Shown here in pieces: positions 34,501-43,583 of a stretch of DNA of 64,000 nt; positions within the stretch are counted from its first letter, which is position 1, and every line of letters starts with the position of its first letter. The stretch covers positions 41,335,437 through 41,399,436 of the forward strand of contig OX578286.1 of assembly GCA_951217055.1 (NCBI GenBank), read 5' to 3'. The notes below the pieces were generated by a model. That model did not search any database, had not been told where the DNA came from, and saw only the letters and a list, made by a program, of their open reading frames with translations. The position numbers and the translations under genes are program-made. Source of the stretch: Gerris lacustris. Taxonomy: Eukaryota; Arthropoda; Insecta; Hemiptera; Gerridae.

Positions 34501-37500
34501 TCGGGACTTTTTCTAAAATTCCGGACAAATCAGCGTCCGTATACGGACAAAAAAAAATTCCGGACAAATTGTTGAAATTACGGACTGTCCGTAAAAATTA
34601 CGTACGTCTGGTCACCTTATAGAAAGCACATTAATTCAGTATGATTTTGCTTGTTGGAAGCACCACCAACCATGTCCTAAGTTTAAGCTATTTTTCAGGC
34701 TCAATATGTGTTATTGGACCAAGGAGCATCATCTTACAATATAAGCAGGCAGGTGAATAGGTAGATATGAAAATACTGCCACAATAGACGAACTTGCAAA
34801 ATTGATTAAAATAGTGTAAAAACTTAATTGTGAATATTACCAAAAAGCCAGCGAATGATGTCATAAATCCTTCCTTAGTTAATTCCCATGCACCACCAAA
34901 TTCCTCTTCATCCACTGATTGAAAATTGGTGAAATATAAATACATAACGCCACCATTGACTAGGAAAAATCTGTAAAAACAACACAAGTACATAATGTAT
35001 TAACTAAAACTTTTAATGTGTGCGTAACGGGAGATGAAATAAAAAAATAGATAGGCTCTAAAAATAGTATATTATGTTACTAGGCTGTGAAGTGAGTTTC
35101 TTGGCAATATTTACTAAATGTAAATGTAATTGCCGCGGTAAAGAAAAAACACTTCACAGTCGCAGTGCATTTGCTATTTTTTCCGTGGTAGCAGACAATG
35201 AAAAAACATTAAATATTAATAAATAATCAATATAATAATAACAAATATTAGTACATACTTAAGATTTAAAAAAAAGAAACCTTAAAAAGAGGTTACACTA
35301 TAAGAAAAGATAAATAAAACGCATTGACATCTAGCGGAATTAAATCGTACTAAGCATTTCTACAAAGACTGCAGCGCTACTAACGGAATGAAAGAAGGAA
35401 GTTTGACAACTGCCAGCAGTACAATAAAAACTTTATTCGTCCTAGGACGTAAAAAATTTTTTCTTTACAGCTAGGAGTAATGAAAAGATTTTTTAAGTCC
35501 ACATAATGAAAAAATGGATTTTAGCTATGTTTTTGAGGCTCTAAAGTTACAATTTCACAGCCTTCCACGGAAAAAGATAATTTAATACTTTAATGGTTTT
35601 TTTAACATTAAGTACTAAAGAAGGTTTTTTTTTAAAAAAATAATTGGTACATACACGCACGAACTAACACAAAAAAGGGTTTGTATATTATGATTATTTT
35701 TAAGGTACTCACAGAAGTAGTCCAAGGAAGCCCTTTAGAGGTATGAGACCCCAAGCGACACCTATAAGGATTCCCAGAGCCTGTCGACCCCAATATATCA
35801 CATCTAGGAACTCATCCTAGAACAATATAACACAAATGATTAAAACTACACACATCTTTAACAACAAATGAGTTACAGGGTATCTAGATACAAGGGTCGT
35901 AAAGATTACAGACTAGGAGATAATCAGTTAATTAGTTAATTAAGGTGCGTTTGGAATCATTAATCAGATCTAACAAGAAGTAACTCGTGCAATGGGAAAA
36001 AAATAACCTTAACAACTGGGTACATTTGTAAACCTTACTATAAGTAGGTGTGCAATGCAGTTGTCTGCTTGCAATATTGAGCTGAGCGTGTATTTTTGTA
36101 TTAAATTTTATTTATGTGTTAAAATTCATGTTAGGTACATTTTGTTGGCACTTCTTTAGATTGTTACTCCCCTTATAAAGAAAACAGAGGAGAGTTACAA
36201 TCTAAAGAAGGTGTACGGAACGTTCTTCTATAGACTGTTACTCTCCTTGTAAAAACAGAAGTGTGATATTCCTTTGTCCCAAAGTACAGTGGACGAAACA
36301 TCACTTCTTCTTAATAGTTATATAGTTAAAGTTATTTATGTTCTAAAAACACATAGGGGAGTAACAATCTAAAGAAGTACCAATTTGTTTGCGTCACGCC
36401 ATGATCACATTTATCAAAATCTTGCCCTACTGATGTTGACAGGAGATGTAACTCCGCAACGCTTTCTTTAAGAATCTGCATTTGATAGATAATTTTATTT
36501 GGCTCAATAACGAATTAAATAATTAAAATAATATCATTCAATGTTTTTATTAGCCAAATAATGCAGTACACAGTATATATTAAATTTTGTGCGGATCGGT
36601 TCAGCCGTTCAGGAGGAGTATGTGTCCAACCAAATGCAAAGTGTAGTATAAGTCGCTCAGCTAAAAAATTGTTAAAAATATTGTTTACTTTATCGAGCTC
36701 TGTAATTTTGATGAACCATTACTCCTCCTTCATCCTACATTCTGAAACTCAGATACTTAAACAATGAAAATAACAAAGTTTGGGTAAATCATCCGAATCA
36801 ATTTTTTTTTTCTTTTTGTCTGATTTTTATGGTTATTTTTTTAATTGTTTTTCATTTTAGAAGAGTGGTGTTCCTATGTCTAAAATTTATTTGGAAAAAA
36901 AGGAATATTATATCTCCAGTGATTAGAAGTAAGGTGCCTTGGTAGCTTTAAAAAAAGGAACAATTTTTAAAAAAAAGTTGAGTCAACTATGACAGATACC
37001 AAAGTTTATTGGCCGACCACTTCCTTCAACCATATCCATTTGGCAACAAGAATAATTGAAGCCGCCATACCACCAACTACAGCAAACTTCCGAACAACTT
37101 GATTAGTCTTTATGAACATAAACTTAGATATTATATTAAGAAGAAAGACAGCTACTACCCACGCGAGATATCAATTTGTAAACATAGCATCACTTCTATT
37201 CACTGGAAAGATAATATTCTTACATATAAATAACTTATGGACAAAGAAACATAACTTATGGACAAAGAAACATAACTTAAAGGGGTAACTTATTCTTTAG
37301 TTTAACTGAGAAAAGAATTAAGAGGTAAAAATAAAGTCTATGCTAATCAACATAATTAATCACGTAAAATTTATTATTATATAATGAACTGCTCTGAAGT
37401 CTATGCGATTAAAACCATAAAACAAAAATTAAGAAAACTAATGTTTTTAACAAATAATTTATTGTAGTTAAGTAAAATGTAATTATAAAAGTATAAATAT

Positions 37501-40500
37501 ATTATACTAGAAATAAAAACGTCTAATCAGAATGAATACCACCTTAACTAAACTCACAAAAATAAAATTAAGGCCAATAAAAAATCATTAGTTCAAACAA
37601 TGCTTACATAATTAAAAATATTTCTTCTAAGTTACATATGAACTGTACAATATTATACAATTAATTCAAAATCATAAATAGTAATTTAAAAAGAATGAAT
37701 ACTTCATAATGAATATTTCAATTTAAAAAAATATATAAATGTAAATGATCATTTTACAGAGGAAAATATTGCCTAATCTCCACAAATTTTCACCTGAATA
37801 AAATTTAGACGAAAATAACTAATATATGTTATATTATTTTTTGAAAAAATAAATAATATAAAATAAATAAAGGTAATACCTTATCGTCCCATTTAGAATT
37901 AGCACTGAAAGCACGTTTCCAAACAGAAGAACAACTAGTCGTTTTGTTTACACCATTTTTATCTGCTCTAGCGGATTTAGGCTGAGACATAATTTACTAT
38001 AAATATACTAAACAAAACTACAATTAAAGGTAAAAACACCAAAATAAAAATTCGAGAAAAAACCAAAACAAACTAAAAAAAAAAAAATCTTATGAACGTT
38101 TTGACAAATGAGTTATAGGGTATCTAGATACAAGGGTAGTAAAGATTACAGACTAGGAGATAACCAGTTAATTAGCTAATTAAGGTGCGTTAGGAATCAT
38201 TAATCAGATCTAACAAGAAGTAACTCGTGCAATGGGAAAAAAATAACCATAACAACTGGCTACATTCGTAAACCTTACTATAAGTAGGTGTGCAATGCAG
38301 TTGTCCTTGCAATATTGAGCTGAGCGTGCATTTTTGCATTACATTTTATTTATGTGTTAAAATTTATGTTAGGTACATTAATTTGTTGGCACTTCTTTAG
38401 ATTGTTACTCCCCTTATAAAGAAAACAGAGGAGAGTTACAATCTAAAGAAGGTGTACGGAACGTTCTTCTTTAGACTGTTACTCTCCTTGTAAAAACAGA
38501 AGTGTGATATTCCTTTGTCCCTAAGTACAGTGGACGAAACATCACTTCTTCTTAATAGTTATATAGTTAAAGTTATTTATGTTCTAAAAACACATAGGGG
38601 AGTAACAATCTAAAGAAGTACCAATTTGTTTGCGTCACGCCATGATCACATTTATCAAAAACTTGCACTACTGTTGTTGACGGCAGATGTAACTCCGCAT
38701 CACTTTTTTTTAAGAATCTGCATTTGATAGATAATTTTATTTGGCTCAATAACTAATTAAATAATTTAAACAATATCATTCAATGTTTTTATTAGCGTAC
38801 ACAGTATATATTACATTTTGTGCGGATCGGTTCAGCCATTCAGGAGGAGTATGTGTCCAACCAAATGCAAAGTGTAGTATAACAGCTTCGCTTCGCTCAG
38901 CTCAAAAATTGTTAAAAACATTGTTTACTTCATCGAGCTCTGTAATTTTGATGAACCATTACTCCTCCTTCATCCTACATATTGAACAAATTTTAAAACT
39001 CAGATACTTAAACAATGAAAACTAAGTTTGGGTAAATCATCCGAATCATTTTTTTTTTTCTTTTTGTCTGATTTTTATAGAAATGATTAGTGTGACGTCA
39101 CAAAAGCTTTCGAAAATTTAACTCAGTGTTTGTTATGTTCCTTTTTCTTATCGCCTCTTATCAAACCCATGTAAAATGAATGGGAGAATTTTCTCAACTT
39201 TTTAAATAATTAATTATTAAATTATTATTGATTTATAAGAGTTTTCACCCTTTGAACATTGTTGTACCAAGTCTTTTTTAACGAGTGTAACAAAGAAAAC
39301 ATTAAAAACTTTCGTTTCAGTTATTTAAAATGAGTATTTGTGTGAAGGGTCATATCATCGAAAAAGCTATTTGAGTTATTAATCTTTATACTTGATTTTT
39401 TGTATTTCCTGTTGCCATAAAAATTCACAGAGTGTGTTCGTGTTCATATTGTGTGTCCGAAAATAAATTTTCCTCAAGTTTTTAAACTCCATGAAGTAAA
39501 CTCAGGGTACAGGACTTGTAGAAAGATAGTGATACTTAATCTGCCAAGTAATAAAAGATTATTTGCTAATAATATTTTGTTCCTGGTAACTTACAATGTG
39601 CATTATATTTCTCTGATGTTGGAACATAATATATACTTACTTACTTACTATAAAATAGATCACTGACCAGCCTAGGAAAAAGACGTTGATGACGAGACAA
39701 AGACCAGACTGTTTTATTTATTTATTTATTTGTTTATTTATAATAACGAGTATGATAATATAAGATATGAGTGCGTCGCATGTATACTTGTTTATAATGT
39801 TGATTAAAAAACTAATTTAATACATAATTTAATATTACTTAGTACTCTGACATACTTTTACGAAGAATAGCTTTGTCCTCCGAAAAAAATTAAGTATAGA
39901 TGAAATTCTCATAACATTTTACATGGGATTGATAACAGGTGATAAGGAAAAGGAACATAACAAACCGAAACGAATAAATTATCGAAAGATTACGCCATCT
40001 TGTGACGTCATTACTAATCATCTCTATAGTTACTTTTTTAATTGTTTTTCATTTTAGAAGAGTGGTGTTCCTATGTCTAAAATTTATTTGGAAAAAAAGG
40101 AATATTATATCTCCAGTGATTAGAAGTAAGGTGCCTTGGTAGCTTTAAAAAAGGAACAATTTAAAAAAAAAGTGAAGTCAAATACGGCAGATACCAAAGT
40201 TTGTTGGCCGACCACTTCCTTCAACCATATCCATTTGGCAACAAGAATAATTGAAGCCGCCATACCACCAACTACAGCAAACTTCCGAACAACTTGATTA
40301 GTCTTTATGAACATAAACTTAGATATTATAATAAGAAGAAAGACAGCTACTACCCACACGAGATATCAATTTGTAGACATAGCATCACTTCTATTCACTG
40401 CAAAGATAATATTCTTTCATATAAATAAGGTGACCAGACGTACGTAATTTTTACGGACAGTCCGTAATTTCAACAATTTGTCCGGAATTTTTTTATGTCC

Positions 40501-42963
40501 GTATACGGACGCTGATTTGTCCGGAATTTTAGAAAAAGTCCCGAATTTGTCCGTAGTTCTGAGGTTTTATAAAATTAATGTATAAAAAGCACTTTTTGAA
40601 ATAAAATATGACTTACAATCTGTACCAATTCAGAGTTAGTGCGTTGATAGCACGGGATTTTTAAAATCCTAAGAGGATTTTCTAATCCTGAGCTCTCATT
40701 GGCTCTCCACTCCATTTTTACTTTCTCATATAAAGAGAAAGTATTGTGATGGCGCGAAAATTCGATTTTGAGATTTTGATGGATTTACACGTTTTGAGGT
40801 CCCCTGAGGCCAAAAAAGTGGTTTTTAAAAAATGTCTGTCCGTCGTCTGTCGTCTGTCGTCTGTCTGTGCAGACGCCTGGAGCCTAAACTACTGGGCCGA
40901 TTTTGACGAAATTTGGCATACATGTTCAGAAAAATCATACCCCGAGGCGAAATCGAGAAATTAATTTTAGCTCCAAATTTAGGGGCGCTACCCCCCAAAA
41001 ACTCTGAAAAAACGAGAAAAAAAATTATTTCTCGAAAACGGTTCCGACGATTTTGATTAAAAAATTCTAAAATGTAGTCCATTTAAATACGAATCCAACG
41101 ACATAAGCCGTTTTCCCATGAAAAATCTAGTTCCTGAGAAAAATGCTTAAAACGCGGACCGAGAGAGCCCGGGTTCGATTCTCCGCCCGGGAGAAGTTAT
41201 TTTTATGATAAATTTTGATGAAATGCTCAATAATAATTAAATTTACATACGAATACTAATAAATGGAAAACACTGGGCTAAATAATTATGAACTCGTATA
41301 TGAGAAAGTTTGTCTGAGTTGTCTCGGACCGATTTTTTTACTTTCCCGCTATGTCAACGCACTAACTCTGCATTGGTACAAAGTGTTTTGTATTGTAGAA
41401 ATATTTTGATTTGTTGCGTAGTTTTTCATCTTCTCTTGACATTTTGATAAGAAGGACGCTAAAGATGAATAGGAAGATGTTATCATATCTTTGTTTGAAT
41501 TGATTCCTATATTAGTTGTAGTTTGTATTTACTATCTTAAATTAAATATTTATGTTATCTGTTTTTAATATAAATAATCAGTGAATATTAATATTACTAA
41601 ACTGGATTTTTCCCGGGAAAGCGGCTTATATCGTTAGATTCGTATTTAAATGGACAACATTTTAGAATTTTTTAATCAAAATCGTCGGAACTGTTTTGGA
41701 GAAATACTTTTTTTCACGATTTTTCACAATTTTGGGGGGTAGCGCCCCTAAATTTGGGGCTAAAATTCATTTCTCGATTTTGCCTCGGGGTATGATTTTT
41801 CTGAAGCTGTATGCCAAATTTCATCAAAATCGGCCCAGTAGTTTAGGCTCCACGCGTCTGCACAGACTGAAGACAGACAGACAGACATTTTTTAAAAACC
41901 ACTTTTTTAGACTCAGGGGACCTCAAAACGTGTAAATCCATCAAAATCGAATTATCGCGCCATCACAATCCTTTCTCTTTATATGAGAAAGTAAAAAGTA
42001 ATAATAATGTTTAATTTTTTATAATAAGTTGTATTTAATTTCCATATAAATGTACCTATATATTTATTATTTAAAAAAAAATATTGTTACCTTTTTTTTA
42101 TTATTTTATTTTTTTATTATTATTTTTTTATTTTTTTTTTGGGGGGGGGGGGTCTATTCCCCCCCCCCCCCAATTAAATCTGTCCGTAATATAGTTCAGA
42201 GAAATCTGGTCACCTTAATATAAATAACTTATGGACAAAGAAACATAACTTAAAGGGGTAACTTATTCTTTAGTTTAACTGAGAAAAGAATTAAGAGGTA
42301 AAAATAAAGTCTATGCTAATCAACATAATTAATCACGTAAAATTTATTATTATATAATGAACTGCTCTGAAGTCTATGCGATTAAAACCATAAAACAAAA
42401 ATTAAGAAAACTAATGTTTTTAACAAATAATTTATTGTAGTTAAGTAAAATGTAATTATAAAAGTATAAATATATTATACTAGAAATAAAAACGTCTAAT
42501 CAGAATGAATACCACCTTAACTAAACTCACAAAAATAAAATTAAGGCCAATAAAAAATCATTAGTTCAAACAATGCTTACATAATTAAAAATATTTCTTC
42601 TAAGTTACATATGAACTGTACAATATTATACAATTAATTCAAAATCATAAATAGTAATTTAAAAAGAATGAATACTTCATAATAAATATTTCAATTTAAA
42701 AAAATATATAAATGTAAATGATCATTTTACAGAGGAAAATATTGCCTAATCTCCACAAATTTTCACCTGAATAAAATTTAGACGAAAATAACTAATATAT
42801 GTTATATTATTTTTTGAAAAAATAAATAATATAAAATAAATAAAGGTAATACCTTATCGTCCCATTTAGAATTAGCACTGAAAGCACGTTTCCAAACAGA
42901 AGAACAACTAGTCGTTTTGTTTACACCATTTTTATCTGCTCTAGCGGATTTAGGCTGAGACAT
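31205..42963 (-). CDS. RAB5IF: RAB5IF homologue (Rab5-interacting factor / OPTI), complete
   Basis: Four - strand exons join in frame to 128 aa. Exon 1 is 42963-42853 (distal copy) or the identical 37990-37880 (proximal copy), starting MSQPKSARADKNGVNK. Exon 2 is 35816-35713 (DEFLDVIYWGRQALGILIG). Exon 3 is 34970-34841 (GGVMYLYFTNFQ, then DEEEFGGAWELTKEGFMTSF). Exon 4 is 31246-31205 (VTWIIIYSGMHFD, stop). All introns are GT-AG. Residues 49-85 and 110-125 are hydrophobic and would form membrane segments. The DEEE(F/Y)GG and KEGFMTSF stretches are the family signature (Rab5ip/EMC6-like fold), and the length is close to the ~130-140 aa of homologues. In vertebrates the protein binds Rab5, partners TMCO1 in an ER insertase, and has been linked to respirasome assembly (family knowledge). 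If exon 3 is read through its donor it gives an unrelated tail ending at 34688, which I consider intronic. Intron 3 contains a SINE, a ~180-bp tandem repeat and a transposon; intron 1 contains the duplication. Confidence 0.9.
31530..31855 (-). mobile_element. SINE-1, full-length copy in RAB5IF intron 3
   Basis: Reads on the - strand from 'agccggcgcccatgtagatt' through the B-box-like 'cgtgggttcaatccctcgct', 'tggctcactaatgatcacat', 'gtgaagtggctgcaactctc' and 'ggtttgtcctacccatctag' to a (CTA)n tail (31535-31568 on the + strand as TAG repeats). It provides the reference for the interrupted copy at 7690-8647 and the short copy at 53772-53882. Confidence 0.75.
31938..32147. mobile_element. hAT-type MITE, 8-bp target duplication
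   Basis: 210 bp bounded by CATCCAAT on both sides (31930-31937 and 32148-32155). The ends 'cagtggcgtatccag' and 'ctggatacaccactg' are exact inverted repeats. The G-rich interior carries no gene. Confidence 0.9.
33414..34619. mobile_element. 'GGTGACC' TIR element G, copy 1
   Basis: Ends 'aaggtgaccagatttctctg' and '...tacgtctggtcacctt', flanked by ATAGAAAGC on both sides (about 33405-33413 and 34620-34628). Inside are an R1 repeat block (33610-33930), an AT-rich middle, and a nested small TIR element (34276-34430; 'cagagttagtgcgttga' ends). The ORFs 33623-33820, 33771-34046 and 34177-34470 fall in these repeats and show no transposase signature. The copy at 40427-42218 has the opposite orientation. 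Confidence 0.75.
34276..34430. mobile_element. Small TIR element nested in element G
   Basis: The inverted ends 'cagagttagtgcgttga' lie within a slightly longer palindromic border ('gtaccaat'). The centre has 'aatgagagctcaggatttga' and an 'aatcctcttaggatt' palindrome. The same unit is in the copy at 40615-41375, where it is split by an R1 block. Confidence 0.6.
36143..36392. mobile_element. MITE-A copy 5 (duplication unit 1)
   Basis: Complete copy from 'ggcacttctttagattgtta' to 'agtaacaatctaaagaagta'. It duplicates together with its surroundings (38389-38630). Confidence 0.8.
36950..37165 (-). CDS. Hydrophobic ORF, unit 1 copy, unrecognised
   Basis: The frame reads WVVAVFLLNIISKFMFIK, TNQVVRKFAVVGGMAASIIL, VAKWIWLKEVVGQ and then TAA; an AATAAA overlaps the stop. 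It predicts two membrane-spanning stretches. There is no good start, and no convincing splice acceptor was found upstream; an in-frame TGA lies a few codons before WVV. It lies in RAB5IF intron 1 on the same strand. It may be an orphan 3' exon or a retrocopy relic. Only a faint resemblance to FUN14-type membrane proteins was noted, too weak to name it. Confidence 0.3.
37880..37990 (-). CDS. RAB5IF: RAB5IF first coding exon, proximal duplicate
   Basis: This 111-nt exon (37 codons, from ATG to the donor 'aag|gtatta') is base-for-base identical to 42963-42853. Identity extends upstream through about 110 bases ('...cttatgaacgttttgacaaat'), then stops at the duplication joint near 38100. As a first exon it has no 3' splice site, so a transcript started at the distal copy would be expected to splice past it to 35816. 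It can serve only if its short upstream piece is a promoter. Confidence 0.85.
38389..38630. mobile_element. MITE-A copy 6 (duplication unit 2)
   Basis: Near-identical to 36143-36392 and present because of the segmental duplication, not by independent insertion. Confidence 0.8.
39078..40030. mobile_element. TIR element inserted in duplication unit 2
   Basis: Ends 'tagaaatgattagtgtgacg' on the left and '...gtcattactaatcatctcta' on the right, probably with a TA duplication. Unit 1 lacks it at the matching place (about 36826). The interior includes the ORF 39451-39666 without a recognised domain and a 'tgacgtcac' word at both ends. Confidence 0.75.
40120..40359 (-). CDS. Hydrophobic ORF, unit 2 copy, unrecognised
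   Basis: Counterpart of the unit 1 ORF. The core (KFMFIKTNQVVRKFAVVGG and MAASIILVAKWIWLKEVVGQ) is unchanged, but the stop after VVGQ is CAA here, so the frame runs on for some 25 codons of unlikely sequence. Asn to Ile is one further difference in the first hydrophobic stretch. Confidence 0.25.
   Translation of the reverse strand: MWVVAVFLLIIISKFMFIKTNQVVRKFAVVGGMAASIILVAKWIWLKEVVGQQTLVSAVFDFTFFLNCSFFKATKAPYF
40427..42218. mobile_element. 'GGTGACC' TIR element G, copy 2, with nested R1 blocks
   Basis: Inverted relative to copy 1. Ends 'aggtgaccagacgtacgtaa' and 'gaaatctggtcacctta', flanked by ATATAAATA. The intact target is seen at about 37214-37230 in duplication unit 1. It carries two R1 blocks facing each other (40718-41305, which ends 'tatatgagaaagt', and 41640-41998), long enough to pair over about 330 bases. 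A stretch of G and C runs lies near 42140. The ORFs at 40746-41082 and 41696-41935 belong to R1. Confidence 0.8.
42853..42963 (-). CDS. RAB5IF: RAB5IF first coding exon, distal duplicate
   Basis: Identical in sequence to the proximal copy. This copy retains the original upstream region, shared with SLC25A17, and is therefore the more likely start of the functional transcript (inference from context). The donor is 'aag|gtatta' at 42853/42852. Confidence 0.85.
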
Positions 42964-43583
42964 AATTTACTATAAATATACTAAACAAAACTACAATTAA
43001 AGGTAAAAACACCAAAATAAAAATTCGAGAAAAAACCAAAACAAACTAAAAAAAAAAAAATCTTATGAACGTTTTGACAAATATTCAAAAATGACTTGTA
43101 ACCATGTTTGACACGACATAACCTTCCCCATGGTACAAATCTTCGTTTAGATTATATTTTTTAATAACAACACTGAAATTAAATTGATAAATAAAAAAAT
43201 AATTCCCTATACATTTGATAACTCAAGTCGCGTTTCTGTGTCCAAAGGTCATTCAATTTAAAATTCGTTTACAATTTTCCGTTCAATACTTATTGTTTTG
43301 AAAGATTATTCCCATGACCTTCTTACGAACGATTTGATTAAATATTTTGATAAACTTTTATTATTTTATTTACATGTTTTTTTTTTGTTTAAATTCAATC
43401 AGCTGATATATATTTAATATATTATTTTATATATATATGTAAGTACAAGTACACAATTCGAGTCAGTTTTGATAGTGATATGTTTTAAGTTGTTTATATT
43501 TTTAAATGTGATTATTTTTTAATACCTTTCTTTTGGAACTAATACATTATTTTGTAATTGATTGTATTTTAAAGTGAATAAAA
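42964..43583. promoter_or_regulatory. Probable divergent promoter of RAB5IF and SLC25A17
   Basis: The two start codons face away from each other across 620 bases. The last ~110 bases on the RAB5IF side are duplicated at 37991-38100. On the SLC25A17 side an initiator-like TCAGTT is at 43463-43468 and an E-box CAGCTG at 43400-43405; neither is decisive. No CpG-rich core is evident. Confidence 0.5.

Larger units (their letters stand above)
32750..34690. repeat. Degenerate ~180-bp tandem repeats in RAB5IF intron 3
   Basis: The unit has 'gcctcttggaaacaccac', 'attctgtcaccaatctttg' and 'aggatttaggactatgcttt', and recurs at about 32757, 32946, 33117 and 33265. A fifth partial unit (34620-34690) is separated from the others by the transposon at 33414-34619. 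Confidence 0.75.
35866..43080. repeat. Tandem segmental duplication carrying RAB5IF exon 1
   Basis: Unit 1 is about 35866-38103 and unit 2 about 38104-43080. Both start 'gagttayagggtatctagat' and both contain, in order, a MITE-A copy, a 'tgcggatcggttcagcc' block, a hydrophobic - strand ORF, the exon-1 region, and 'aatcttatgaacgttttgac'. Unit 2 is longer only because of two insertions (39078-40030 and 40427-42218). Unit 1 shows the empty sites for both, so the duplication came first. Identity is high in the exon-1 part and lower in the first kilobase. Confidence 0.9.

Noticed and set aside
34688..34840. Read-through C-terminal tail of RAB5IF exon 3
   Set aside because: A donor (ttg|gtaata) and a downstream exon at 31246-31205 with the family-type ending VTWIIIYSGMHFD explain the C-terminus better.
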